Source: Anaeramoeba flamelloides (taxonomy: Eukaryota; Metamonada; Anaeramoebidae). Taken from it: a stretch of DNA of 64,000 nucleotides. The stretch spans positions 6,591,501-6,655,500 of the forward strand of contig JANTQA010000063.1 in assembly GCA_027625915.1 (NCBI GenBank), given 5' to 3'. Each line of letters opens with the position of its first letter. Position 1 is the stretch's first letter. A model generated the notes under the pieces. The model made no database searches, was not told where the DNA came from, and saw nothing but the letters and a program-made list of their open reading frames with translations. Shown in pieces: positions 46,301 through 57,652 of the stretch. The position numbers were made by a program, and so were the translations under genes.

Positions 46301-49300
46301 TCTCTTTCTGGTATTGTTGAACAGAACCTCCAATACCAAATACCCAAAAATTTTGGTTTATTTTTATTGAAATTATTTTTTTGGTTTGGATCTTTTCTCT
46401 CAAAATCCAATTGATAGTTTCAAGAAAAATTAGATTGGGGTGCTGTGTGCGAAAGGTTTTGTATGGATTTTTGCATTTAAAGATCTAAAATAAAATTTAA
46501 GTTTGGGAAAATTAGTCAATCAGTTTTGTAAATTGAATTTAAAAAAAAAATATTGTCTCAGGTTGAGAAAAAATGATCTTTGCAATTTTAGGAAATGAGA
46601 ATTTTGGTGGATTTAATTCAATACCAAACCAATTGCCGTGACATTATTCAAAAATCTCTTTGTTTAAAATAACAAAGGCATAGTCATCCAAAATTTTCAC
46701 TTTTCTCCTTATTGATATTTGAGAACAATTGTTAAAACCCTATCAACTTAACCCCATAACCAAAAAAAAAAAAACCGAGAAACTCCTCAAAAATATCTCA
46801 AGGCATGACACTTTCAAATAGGAAGAAATTTTCTCAAAAAGTTAGTTTTTTACCAACCTTCTTTTTCATTTTGAGATACGAGGGAGAAAATTTTACTAGA
46901 CTTACAATTTTTGAAAAATATTTCAAATTTTTTCCCTCTAAGATCCCGATGAATAAAAATTTATGAGAATTACCAACCTCTAAATACTGATTAGAACACA
47001 AAATACTTTAAGGGATTGGAACCATTTGAGAAAAATAATCAATTTTTTTACAAGATTTTACAACCTCAAATTTTCAAATTAACACACACAAACAAACTCA
47101 AACATCTATAAGTGTTAGAGGTATTAGTAGAATTTTTTTTTTATTTTTTTTTCATCTTAGATAAAATCCACAGCGGTGCCAGATGTTCGAATTCTAGTGA
47201 TTATTCAAGTTATTTAGTATTGAAAAAATATTTCTATTAATTTCCTACAAAACATCCCGCAAGGCTTTGAAATTTATTCATTTTTTTTATTTTTAACTTT
47301 ATATTTTAAATGTCAAAAAAAAACAAAGCGTGTCATCACATTAAAAGAAATTTGGGATTATTGGATGGAATTTAAAAAGCGTGAAAACCAAAAATTTTCA
47401 AAGATAACAAATGGTTTAACAAATAGATTTAATGTTTTGGTTCTGAATAAATTCAACATTGTAATTGATAACAAAGTTTTTTTTTATTTTGTGAAAAAGA
47501 CCTCGAAGCAATTAAATAGAGCAAATTCAAAAAAAAGAAAAGAACTTTTTGGAAAAGAAATTATGTGTAATTATAAATTCAAAATAGGACGCCATTCAGG
47601 TTCAAGAAAACGAAATACAAAAAGGACAATTTATTAATTCACATCAAGTGAAATTTAAATTCGAAAAAAAAAAAAGAAAAAAAGAAGAAGAAAAGAAGAA
47701 AAAAGAAAGAAGAAAACAAAGAACTGAGTTTTATTGATTCGGAAAATATACGTATCATAATGGAAGTTTTTAAAACATGGCTCAAGTTATAAGAATATTA
47801 ATCAATCTATTAACTTTTCAGCACGTTGGTATTATCGTCAACTAGAACAAATCAATATTTACTTTATGATTTTTTTAAAAGGGCAAATTTTAAACATTAT
47901 CAACAAAAAATATGATAATTTAGTATTGGGATATGATGGGAGGTGGAGTTCTCGGCGAAGTGGGCGTGAGTGTACTGTTTCGTTGATTATAATTGATGGG
48001 CCAGAAGAATTAAAAAACAAAATTTTATTCTCATCTTCAATTCAATTTACAAATAAAAATCAAGTAAATAATTGTTACTATCCATTTTTAATCAAAAAAA
48101 ATATTAATAGTAGTTTAATGGAAAGTTATTTACTTCATAATTCTTTTAAATTCTTAAAACAAGTTGGATTAAAAATCGAAGGAATTGTACATGATTTAGA
48201 TTTAAAATCTTTTGGTATAGTTTCAAATATTTATAACTCCTCCATAAATGAATATTATGATATCAACCATTTTTTCAAATTTTACAAAAAAGATTTTGAA
48301 AAATGGAAAAGAAAACAAGAAAAATTAAAATTCCTTCTTCGCGTGTATTCATTTTCTACTCAATTTAGTTCAAGATGGGTGACATGGCTCAAAACTTGTT
48401 TGAAAAAAAATCTACATAATATAGAAAATTTTAAAATTCACTCGTTTAGTTTTTTTTCACATTCGAAAAATATCCATTCTGATTGTTCAGAAAAATATTG
48501 TAATGGTACAACAAAATTACCATTTTTAAATCCAAATCATGAATTATTAATTAAAAGAAAAAAAATTTTGAATAATAAAAATTGCCAAGAGAATCGAAAA
48601 AAAACTTGTCGATGAAGTTGAAATTTTATTAAAAAAATAAAATGATTTTATTTTTTTGAAAAATATAGTAAAAAAAATTTTTTAAAGGGTATAGAACAAA
48701 TTCAAATGAATCCTTTAATGCTCTCTTGGCTAGAAGAATTCCAAAACTCAATAATTATCCAAAAAACTTATTTAGTTCGAGTTTTAAATAGCTGGATTTG
48801 GTGGAATTACAGGGAGAATTATTATGATTTAATCAATAAATATAATCCCAATTATAAAAAAATTAGGTTTTCATGGAACGAAAGTTCATTCAATTCACCT
48901 AAAAAAAGATTTATTATCAAAAAAAAAAATAAATTAATGATAAAAATTTTTGTTTTTTTTTCTAAGATTTTTTCAGTGTTTTTTTAATAGTAAACATTAG
49001 TTAAAAATATTTTCTAAGATATTTTTTTTCTAAATTATTTTTTCGGGCATTAGAACAACACGGCACTAATATAATATTATTAGAACTATAACGTGGTTGA
49101 ATATTAATAGATGTTATGGTGGGTCCACTCCCTTAAATTTTAATTGCAAATGTAGTCGTTAAAATCAATAAATTTTGTTTTTACACTATATTATTAACAA
49201 TTTTTTTTTTTTATCCAATTTTGTTTCATAAAATTAAATTTAAAAACTATAATCTCTACTTTTTTTCAAAAAAAAAATAACTATTCTTAAAAAAATAACT

Positions 49301-52300
49301 GATCTTAAAAAAAAAAAAAAAAAAAAAGGGATAAAGGATACCCTCTCATTTGTATAATTCTAGAAAGTTGATCATATTCGCTGGATCCAGGGAATAATGG
49401 TAATCCGATAAATAATTCTGCTATAATACACCCCAAACTCCACATATCTATTGCTTCGGTATATGGTAGCCTTAATAAAACTTCTGGTGAACGATAATAT
49501 CTTGATTGGATATAGGAGTATCTTGTTTTATGAATAAAGCAGGCACTTCCAAAATCAATAATTTTGACATTTATTGAGTATGGGTTTTCTAAAAGAATGT
49601 TTTCTGGTTTTAAATCGCAATGGATAATGCCATTGTCATAAAGTAAAATTAGCGCTCTGATGATATCGTTAGCCAATGATAAAACTAATTTCATCGGTAA
49701 CCCCCGATAATGGTTCATTCTAATAAGTTCAAAAAGGTTTACAGACAAAATTTCAAAGACTAAGCATAAATGATTTTTATGCAGAAAATAATCTTCAAAA
49801 CCTACAATGGATTTTATATTTCCAGATTTTTTAAGCTATTATATAAAAATAGAATGTTCAATAGAAATCATTAAAATAAAATAAAATAAATAAATAAATA
49901 AAATGGTAAGGATGCTGGTATTTATTAAAGAAAATTCTGAAGTTGTTTTTTTTTTTTTGTTTTTAATTTTAAAAAGTAAAACAAATAGAGAAAAAATCAA
50001 AAAAGATGGTGAAAATTTTTTGAAAAAACGTACAGTAGTTAAAATTTGAATCTCAATCAATGCTTGGTTAAAATATGCTGGTAAATTTTTTATGACTTTA
50101 ATGCCAATTTCTTCTTTTGTTTGAATATTTTTACAATTAAAAACCTGTGCAAAAGTCCCCGAACCAAGAGAGCCTACAACTATATATCTTTAATTAAACA
50201 AGAATGGAATAATATAAAAGATAAATAGATAACAATAATAAATATTAATAGTTTGAAGAAAGTATTTTTTTTTTTTTTGGTTAATTGATAACTTTGGATT
50301 ATTATTAAAAGATCTTTTAAAATATATATTTTTATAAATTAAAAAGTTAGAAATTAAACTATTGTTCAAAAATGTTGACTCGCTTTATAATGTTATTGCA
50401 AATAGTTTTGTAGGGTTTATTCCAGTATTTTGATCAAAATAATTTTATCTAATTTTTCTAAGATTTTCGTTTTGCTTTTTCAAAATCATTTTTTCTAATT
50501 TAGTCAATTTTGTTTTTTTTTTTTTATCTTTTATTTTTGCTTTTCTAATTTGGTAATTTTTTTTTTTTTTTTTTTTGATACTATTTTTTTGCCCTTTTTT
50601 GATACTTTTTTATTTCTTTTTCTTTTAGTTTTTTTTGATACTTTTTTTATTTCCAAAAGATCCACAAGCTGAATTTGAAAAAAAAAAGATCTTCGAAAAG
50701 ACCAATAAATATTAAGAAAATTGAGACTATGTAATTTCTTTTAAAATGAATATATTTATTGGAAAAAAATCTTCTTTTTAACATTTTTTTCAGTGAAAAG
50801 TTCAGTTATGAAAAATCGGTAATGCACTTCTCAAAAATATAATTCACTTTTTTTAGTTTCCTTTTTTTATCAAAAAATAAAGAAGAAGAAAAATAATCAA
50901 CAATGTTATTTGAATTTGGTGGGCAACTATTAAAAAAGAGAAGATGGGAGTAGTCAATTTAGCTTGTTTTACATATAGTTATTCTGTGCAGGAGTTAACT
51001 TCTGGTGATATAGGTGGTAATTGACTTGTATTTGTATCAACTTCTGTCGGGGGAAGGTATTTCATACACTAGGTGAAAACGTGTGGGTACTTTAGAAATT
51101 TTCGAAATAATTATCTTACAAGTGAAATAACCAACAACCCATTCAACACTTGTACAAAACAGAACCTTTTAATTTAGTTTATATTTTTGATATTTTTTTG
51201 AATTGCCACTCCTAATTAACAATGAAACGAATTTTTTTTTCATATTAAAATTTCAAATGTAAGTACAACCGCTGTAAAAACGTGCTTAACAAAATTATTT
51301 AAAAGTGTTACCCGTAATGTTTAAAATGGGTGCATTAGGCAGTTTAAGTGGCCACTTATAAAGCATTTTTTCCACACTTTTTTAAAATACTGTTAAATTC
51401 AATCAAATAAGAAAAAAAATTTTTTAGTTGAATTCCAATTTTGTTAAATTTTGTAATTCTATTTTCAAAACAGTTCTTGACAAAGTACATTACAAAAATC
51501 AACTTTTTGACAAAGTTTATTTGAATTTAAACAAATAAAATTCTTTATTCATCATAATTCGAAGTAAGTTAAAAAAAATTGAAAACGTGGAAATTGAACT
51601 AAAAACTAGAAAACATTTTTTTGAAGAGATCAGTAGCTGTAAGAAAAAAAATTTAATGGTTTTCTTTCATTTAGAATAGTGTTTTGATTATTTAATAATG
51701 AAGTTTGAAACGTTTGTTTTTTAAAAGAAATTCAAATCTAACCTTTTGTTTTGAATAAATTCTTGGTTTGAAAAAACTGATTGATAGATTTTCATTTTTT
51801 TGGTTCCTATAATTTTTTTGATTCCTGTGATTTCGGCAATTCCCTTAAAGTTTACAATTAAATAATGTATTTAACTTTTCTTCAACAGTAATTAAACGAT
51901 AATTTGAAATGTAAAAATTAAACACAAAAGAAAATGAGATGATTTTTTTTTATCTTTTAAGGAAGTAGGTACATTTTACAGTTTTTTAGTACATCCGTTT
52001 CTGAGAAACTGAGATCATTAAAATCATTTCTTTAACTAAATATGTTAATTTTAAAATAACTAGAGGAATTGCCAGATATCCTAGTATAATACATTTACAT
52101 AGCAAATAAAAAAATGGAAATCCAAAAAATTAAAAAATTGAGCTTGAAAAAAAAAATAAAAATCATATATTTCCGGATCTTGTATGTAAACTTTGATACA
52201 ATTACTTCTTTGTACAGTTTTTTTTTTTAATTCTGAATGAAGAAACTTTTGTTTAAAAAATTTTTTGAGAAATAAATTAATTGATATTTTTAATGAATTT

Positions 52301-54506
52301 TCAAAATGAATTTTAATTCCAATTTTTATTTAATTCATCTAATTCTTGATTGAGTTCTGAAAATCAGATATTTTTTTTGAATTCTTCTTGAGAATAAGGG
52401 TTTATTGGAAAAATTCGTTTGATTTGATAATTATTTATTTTCCATTAAAATGAGTAAAAACTCAAAAAAATTCAGAATCTGATTGAAATTTTTTCTTGAA
52501 TTTTTCAATTATTTTGATTTGAATCTTTTGTAACTGTTTATTTGATTCCAAGAATTCAACTCCTTTATTTTAATTTTTGAAATAGTATTCTTTGTTTTGG
52601 CTTTGTTTGATAAAAATATTTTAAAAAAGAATTTTGAAAGCAAATTTGTCACAAAACGTTTTGTAAAATAATAATAAATAGTAATGGGGTGAGAAATTCA
52701 AGGAAAAAAAATAGTTTGGATCCATGAATACAAACTAAGAAGAGAAAGAAAACCAATCTTCGAAAATAGGCTTTTATCGTTTTTTTTAATTTTCATTCTT
52801 GATTTCAACAAATTTATTTGGAAATGGTGATCTTTCGTGTTTGGTCTTCTAAAAGAAAATATTTGTTTCAAATGCACATCTTTTGGGGTATATTTTTTTT
52901 GGTTTACTGTTTGATTAATTTCGATCGTTCGTATAAACACATCTCTTGATCCAAAACCAAATTTAATAAAACCAAAATTTTAATCAAAAAAAATGTTCAA
53001 AAAATTGAAAAAATGAAAGATTATACTCTGAATTACTTTGTGTTCGCTTTCTTTTCACGAATAGACTAGTGAATGGTGTTTTGGAACCAAAGTTTCAATA
53101 TATATTGGCACTCAAAAAATATTTTTCAGTAATGTTCACACAATTAAAATTTTTCAAAATGGTAAAATGTACTTACTCTCCTTAATCAAAGAAATAAATG
53201 AAAAAAAATCTTCGAGATCTCAAAAAGCGCCCAAGATCGAAAACTCAAAACTAATACAGTTGTTTTCAAAATTGTTATATCCACAACCATTCAAATTGGA
53301 AATTGGGTATCTCTCTTTGGCACTTTTTTCTAAAAATGTACTCTTTTTTGATTGTTGATTTTTGGAGATCGATCGCGCTTCACACGTTTGGTTAGTTTTT
53401 GATTGTTATTAGGCATTCACAAAAATTACAAAATGTTTTTTTTCCATTTCGGAAAATTATTTTTCACTAATGGCTCAACCCTTAAAAATATCAAAAATGG
53501 TAAAATGCACAGACTCCCTTAAAATTTACATTCAAAGTAAACGTAATGCTTATAAGGAGAATTTTTGGGTTAGTTGATTTATTGAAAAACAATAGAGATT
53601 CAGTGTTTTGTATTTTTTGGATTTTCTATAAAATAAAAAACCATTCTGTTCTTTTCCAATTAAGAAATCAACATTATGATTCCAATTCCCAAAATATATT
53701 GCTAATGATTGGATTAGTTTGCTGAAAAACAACCTTTGAAAGATCTTTTCAAAAACAATTAGAAGTGATGTCTTGTGAGATTTGAATTCTGCTTCTTACT
53801 TATTAAACTTGGAGATACACTTTTGATATTTTTAAGTTTTTTTAATTACAGCCAAATAAAAAATAATGATGACTTTGTTTAATTCCGATCTCAGATTTCG
53901 TTGATCCTCAAAAAAGTACTGATAGGAAACTGGTAGTCTGTTTTGTTTTGATTCGTTTCATTTGATTTAAAAAATTGGAGCTCTACAAGAAAGATAATTT
54001 TAGAAGTGATAATTTTATTAATTGTTTTTGTTTTGTATTGTTTAATCTTTGCCCAGTTTCGATACAAATTAGGAATGCAAAACAGATCAAAATGAAAACT
54101 TTGAGAAATATTCTTTTACTTTGAAAGACAGGAATTTTTCTTCGAATTATGATCGATTGAAGAAAAAGATCGAAAATGAAAAATAATAAAAAGTTGTTTT
54201 TAAAAAAAAAGTCAAATTTCTTTGATCATATTCAACATTTTTATGGGAGGGTTGTTTGGTGAGTGTTTTTTTTTTTTTTGTAATTGTAAATTTTGGGGAA
54301 ATTGTATCTTACTTATTATTATGAGAGCCAAGTGAGTCATTCACATACACGATAAGTTCTCCTTCAGAGTTGTCTTGTGAATTATTTGAAAAAGGAATTT
54401 TGTTTTTTGTTAAAGCTCGTCGTGGATTTGATGTTGTTTCATAATTGAATTGGTCGTTACATTTCTTGAATGTGATTAGCAGATCTTTTGTGAATTTGAC
54501 TACTAG
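42164..54506 (-). CDS. YAK1: YAK1/DYRK-family protein kinase, five exons found, two giant introns (5' end missing)
   Basis: A CMGC kinase of the DYRK group, which autophosphorylates an activation-loop Tyr and acts in growth/stress signalling. Exons in order: 54506-54313, 50187-50034, 49835-49342, 43528-43426, 43330-42164. All junctions are GT-AG and phases agree (703 codons so far). The order of Yak1 features is complete: DH-box-like NPRRALTK and ELIVYVND, glycine loop GSLGSGTFAQVF, IGIKVIKNLPAYFNQALIE, HLCLVFEILSVNLFELI, HCDLKPENILL, IIDFGSAC, YSYIQSRYYRSPEVLL, AIDMWSLGCIIAELF, YILKSREQY, TTLKEIIL, GLLQIDPDVRW and HPFFTG. The C-terminus is Asn/Lys-rich. Introns are 4125, 198, 5813 and 95 bp. 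The first exon with the start codon was not found; it should lie above 54540. A broken copy is possible, but no stop or frameshift lies in the exons. Confidence 0.9.
43426..43528 (-). CDS. YAK1: YAK1 exon: 103 bp, insert segment of the kinase C-lobe
   Basis: Follows AATTAG and ends at GTAAAA. With the previous exon it reads QMRGNIPKEMVENGRVTKRY and then FIDNQYILKSREQYSI, matching yeast Yak1 'LGLPPSWMIEMGKNSGKFF...YELKSMEQFS' in spacing. Confidence 0.88.
43669..44265 (-). mobile_element. MITE family E, inverted copy in the YAK1 5.8-kb intron
   Basis: The blocks tgtataataccaaattaag, tttccaaaaaatga and gagatcagaaactt are the inverse of those at 4373-4960. It starts aaggtgttttcaaaaaagtg and ends near ggaaataaac. 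Confidence 0.6.
44318..44690 (+). repeat. Repeat family K, copy 2, in the YAK1 intron
   Basis: Matches 15588-15965 (AATTTGGGAATAATTTTGAT, TTGATGATATCTTATCATTT, ATCGATCAACAATT). No coding capacity. Confidence 0.6.
45106..45765 (+). mobile_element. Family I element in the YAK1 intron
   Basis: Left end caaaaattttgactcacttt; right end ctacaatttttgaaa; shares the block cttcgaaaagacaaataatc with 16808-17395. It includes an AT microsatellite at about 45698-45721. Inserted AT repeats make it longer than its relatives. Confidence 0.65.
45766..47007. other. Unassigned part of the YAK1 5.8-kb intron
   Basis: No repeat family assigned. A minus-strand open frame at 46339-46124 (from LEVLFNNTRKRVNTFLER to HIHAIFES, 71 codons, no ATG at its start) is basic and could be a relic, but nothing supports it. 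Confidence 0.4.
47012..49132 (+). mobile_element. TTAA-flanked transposase-bearing DNA transposon (Kolobok-like), 2.1 kb
   Basis: The ends are GGGATTGGAACC and, inverted, GGGAGTGGACCC, with TTAA at 47008-47011 and 49133-49136. The interior holds a transposase on the plus strand (47330-48987). The TTAA target site with a DGR-type transposase suggests the Kolobok superfamily (inference; piggyBac also uses TTAA but its transposase looks different). It sits antisense inside the largest YAK1 intron. The right 110 bp resemble the ends of the family H elements, so H may be its non-autonomous derivative. The coding region is split over several frames, so this copy is probably inactive. Confidence 0.6.
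47330..48987 (+). pseudogene. Transposase, split over at least three open frames
   Basis: Frame pieces: a basic N-terminal part (KRVITLKEIWDYWMEFKKRE, to 47634); a core (about 47800-48615) with NFSARWYYRQLEQINIYFMI, VLGYDGRWSSRRSGRECTVS, then IEGIVHDLDLKSFGIVSN and YDINHFFKFYKKDFEKWKRK; and a C-terminal part (48706-48987) with NYYDLINKYNPNYKKIRFSW. The Asp of YDGRW and the Asp of VHDLDLKS are candidate catalytic residues of a DDE/D fold. The last block resembles the 'E..N.l..KYaPK..hFs' end of such transposases. The frames are separated by stops or frame changes near homopolymers (for example the A tract at 47312-47320), and an earlier piece near 47155-47240 is also broken by a TAA. Confidence 0.6.
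49342..49835 (-). CDS. YAK1: YAK1 exon: kinase core
   Basis: Follows ATAG and ends at GTATCC, which precedes a 21-nt T tract. It encodes LKKSGNIKSIVGFEDYF, the HCDLKPEN catalytic loop, DFGSAC and the SYIQSRYYRSPEV activation loop, with Tyr-Ser-Tyr in the DYRK autophosphorylation position. Confidence 0.95.
50034..50187 (-). CDS. YAK1: YAK1 exon: glycine loop and catalytic lysine
   Basis: Follows TTAAAG and ends at GTACGT. YIVVGSLGSGTFAQVFNCKN then IGIKVIKNLPAYFNQALIEI matches yeast Yak1 'LLGQGTFGQVVKCQN...VAVKVIKNKPAYFNQSLMEV'. The Lys of IKVIKN is the ATP-binding residue. Confidence 0.95.
50366..50865 (+). mobile_element. Family I element in the YAK1 4.1-kb intron
   Basis: Left end caaaaatgttgactcgcttt; interior cttcgaaaagaccaataaat; right end less clear near 50865. 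Diverged from 16808-17395. Confidence 0.55.
50866..54312. other. Rest of the YAK1 4.1-kb intron
   Basis: No exon assigned. A minus-strand ATG at about 51063 gives MKYLPPTEVDTNTSQLPPIS with a stop after 28 codons; protein-like, but the flanking exons already join in phase without it. A minus-strand frame at 52990-52698 (GFIKFGFGSRDVFIRTIEIN...) is also protein-like and unassigned. A fragment of family M lies at 53182-53485. Confidence 0.4.
53182..53485 (+). repeat. Fragment of MITE family M
   Basis: Matches the inner and right part of 58637-59432 (cttcgagatctcaaaaagcg, ctctttggcacttttttcta, cggaaaattatttttcacta) and ends at ACCC followed by TTAA. The left half is absent. Similar 30-bp blocks (tggtaaaatg, then actcncctTAA) flank it on both sides. 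Confidence 0.6.
54313..54506 (-). CDS. YAK1: YAK1 exon: N-terminal DH-box region
   Basis: Follows TCAAAG and ends at GTAAGA. LVVKFTKDLLITFKKCND, NPRRALTK and ELIVYVNDSLGS match the region preceding the kinase in Yak1 (LT.dLI.tyk.iN ... NPRR.LT ... LILYVND). It ends in phase 2, which fits the next exon at 50187 exactly. Confidence 0.88.
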
Positions 54507-55499
54507 CTTTGAGTTTTGTAAGTAGATAAACAGACAAAAAAAAAAAAAAAAAAATCAAAAAAGAAACAAAATTTGTATTGTTTGCCCACATCGTATTTTG
54601 GAAAAGAAGAGCAGAAACTTTTGATTAGTTTTTGTTTGTTTGTTTCCTTCTTTTGTTTTGTTCTTAAATTTAAAATGTACCGATTTTTCTTTTTCTGTAA
54701 AAATGTTTTGGATTTTTTGTTGTTTTTTTTCTTTTTTGATTATTCTTTTTTTCTCAAAAGCCCTCTCTGTAAAAAGTTTTGTTTTGTTTTCGTTTTTCTT
54801 TTGCATCAAAATTCTTTCGTTTTTGAACAGTAGGTATTTTTTCAAGAAAATCGAAGAACAAAACAATTTTCAAAAGAATAAAAAATTTAAAAATGCTTTG
54901 TATAAAATTAATTCAGACTAAGAGAAAACGTTAGGGAGGAGTTGAGTTTGTTTAAAGGGTTTTGAGTGACAAAGAATTGAGAAAAATGTTAACTTGGAGA
55001 TTTTTTTATTTTAAAGTGGTTATCAAAAAACTACTTTTCAAAGCTTTGAAAATATTTTTAGAATTAAATTCATGATTTTAACCTCTTGAAATTTAATTTA
55101 TTTCATTCAGATCTGTGAAAAGGGAAATAGTGATTTCTACAAGTTCATCCTTCCAATAAAACTGAAAAAAATTAAATACATTAAAAATGAGAAAATTATT
55201 TTCTAATTTTATAATTTGTTGTGATATAAGTCCTAATTGTCAGTATCAAACAATTTGAAGCTTTGGTTATTAATGATGAAATCCCTTTTAATAGGTTCTT
55301 GCCAGTAAATGCATAAGACCATACTTTTGAAACATTTATTCACAAAAAGATTTCAGAACTTTTTTAGAGATTTGTTTTCAATATTTTCTACAACTTGCTT
55401 TTTTTATAGCGAGTTTTTTCAAAAAGGTGTGCTTCTTTAGACATTAAACAGTAATGTTTTTAAGTTTGGTTGTGATCTCCAAAGTAGATCAATCCATAA
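54507..55499. other. 5' side of YAK1; start exon not identified
   Basis: AT-rich. Open frames here are Phe/Lys-rich shadows of T tracts. The YAK1 first exon and promoter should lie here or further right; I could not place them. Confidence 0.45.
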
Positions 55500-56215
55500 A
55501 TTTTCTATGATAAGTGATCCAAATAAAGCATGCCTAACAACTATTATCCATGTTTCAAAATATAATCCGTACTTTTTTTTCTTCTTGTTTCAATACAACA
55601 TCCAATTTACTAACTAATTGTATACCTAAGTTCAAATCAATTTTGAAAGTCAAACACATGATATTTACAGTAAAATTTAAATTTGGAACTCAATTGGTTG
55701 AAAATTTTTTCCTAATTTTCTCAATTTTTTTTGAAATTTTTTGTGTTTTTTTGATTAAAAATTTTTACAAAAATTAACTCTATTATTTGAGATAAATTTT
55801 CCAGTTTGATCCTTCATTTTTTATATTTTTTTCGAAATACACTTATTTTCCAATAAAAAAAAGAAAATTTTTATTTCAATTTCCCAAAATATTTTTCTCG
55901 TTTATAAGTCGAAATAAAACCAAAGATAATTACAACATCTTTTAGAAATGATATTTTTAGAGAATAAATTAAAATTCCTTTGTTGAACCCTGGTACAAAA
56001 TTTTTTCACTGCTAATTTGATTGTAGCAATAATAATTAATATTCAATCTGGAAATTGAAATAAAAATTTTCAGATATTAATTGGAAAATAATAGTAATAG
56101 AAATTTAAGAAACCAATACCAAAGAGAATTAGTGTTTTTTGTTAGTTTCTCTAGATCGGTTGATGTGTAGGTCATCTATAACAAAAAAAAACACACTTTT
56201 TTTTTATAAAAATGA
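55500..56215 (-). repeat. Repeat family G, inverted copy with an insertion
   Basis: The inverse strand of 55500-55855 matches the right two thirds of the copy at 31028-31497, and about 56090-56215 matches its left end (gtaggtcatctataacaaaa inverted). The roughly 235 bp between them is absent from the other copies. Confidence 0.55.
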
Positions 56216-56479
56216 ATTAAACTTTTCTGCAGGTTTTATTTTAACAACAATTAATGTTAATTTTCTGGCTAATACAAAAAAAATCAGAAAACTTTCGAAA
56301 AATTGAAATTAATATGCACAATTAAATCTAGGACTTTTCTTTATTTCATTTTGATTACTTTTTTACGTTTATTTCTTCTTATTTTCATAAAAAGTATTTA
56401 CTAGTCTTTCAATTGTTTTTCAAATAAGTCCTTCAAACTTTCTGGCATATAATAATATAATAAAAGTAGTGTTTCATTA

Positions 56480-56830
56480 TTCTAAAAGCTGACATAATTA
56501 TATGATCAAAGAAACTTACAGTAAATAGAAGTAAACCTGATATTAGTTCTGAAAGTTTTTCTTTTAATATTGAAATTGTAAAAATCAAGGATCCAATGGA
56601 AAATATTTTCTTAAAAAATAATTTAATTTAAAAAAAAAATTTAACAAACAATTTCAAAAATTGAGAATTTAAAAATATTTTCAACTAATTGCATACAATA
56701 ATTAAAAATATTATCAAAACATGAGGTATTTTATCTACAAAATTGATTTGATAGTTGGCTAGGTTATTTAATTTCACATTAGTTGCTGTTTCGATCAAAG
56801 AAATCTTTAATTTGTTTTATACCCTAGATA
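56480..56830 (+). repeat. Diverged repeat family G copy
   Basis: Weak match in order: atcaaagaaactta, aaggatccaa, ttgcatacaataatt, aattgatttga. Highly drifted. Confidence 0.4.
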
Positions 56831-56888
56831 ACAGTAATGGGAAAAAATCAATTTTCATTTTTCGAGACATTAAATTTTAGGTTCTCAA

Positions 56889-57652
56889 GGGATTAACACC
56901 TACCAAGGATACGCCGAAATTTTTAGAATATAGTTATTAGATTTAAATCATATTTTTAAGTGTCCTGGTTCAAAAATATCTAAAATATCAATAAGTAAAG
57001 TATTACTATTTGTTGATCTCATCAATTAACAAATGATCCTATTTTTTAGCAAAAAGCCCAAGAATTTCAGAAAAAAAATTTTTATTTCCCACAACTTAAA
57101 GGTTGAAACATCAACATTCAGACTTCAAAGTTGCAAAATATCTTTCTTAAATTTGTGATGAAATGTAGATTAAATGTAAAAAATTTTGATTTTTTTTAAG
57201 AATAAATAATTAACCAATTGATCTTTTGACAATATATTTTGAACATATTGGTGATATATTGGTGTTAAAGCTAGCTATCTCATTCAAAGAAACAAAATTA
57301 ATAAATCATTTGGGTTTATATTTTGATGATTATTAAATTAATTATTGAATTTAAAAAATAAAATAATAGTTACTTTTGAATGGTTCCAAAATTGAATTAT
57401 CCAATTACTGGAATACTAGTATTAATTCGGTGTTTCTAAATTTAGATTTGGGGTAAGGAATTAAAAAAGAATTCCCAACAATATAAATTTTTAATCGTGG
57501 CTATTTACTCAAAAATGTAATAATTTATTGTGCAATAATATTACTAATAAATTTATTAACGTCACAGAAACTATTTGAACCATGTAGCACTAATATTATC
57601 CACATCCAATTAGAAAATAATATAATTATAGTTAGATATAGTGTGTGGAAAA
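56889..57652 (+). mobile_element. Family H element, diverged copy
   Basis: Starts GGGATTAACACCTACC after TCAA, with the block CTACCAAGGATA seen also at 30926 (inverted). The right end reads atccaattag ... aaaatccc near 57652. Length about 764 bp, near the 748 bp of the intact copy. Confidence 0.6.

Noticed and set aside
47150-47240. GC-richer segment with gttcgaattc as a possible tRNA T-arm
   Set aside because: No acceptor stem or anticodon arm could be folded; it is better read as part of the broken transposase coding.
53167-53358. 63-codon plus-strand frame at 53.2 kb
   Set aside because: It lies in a fragment of MITE family M; the same region in other copies is not an open frame.
54555-54921. 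Three overlapping frames at 54.6-54.9 kb
   Set aside because: All are driven by T and A tracts and Phe/Lys biased; no splice logic ties them to YAK1.
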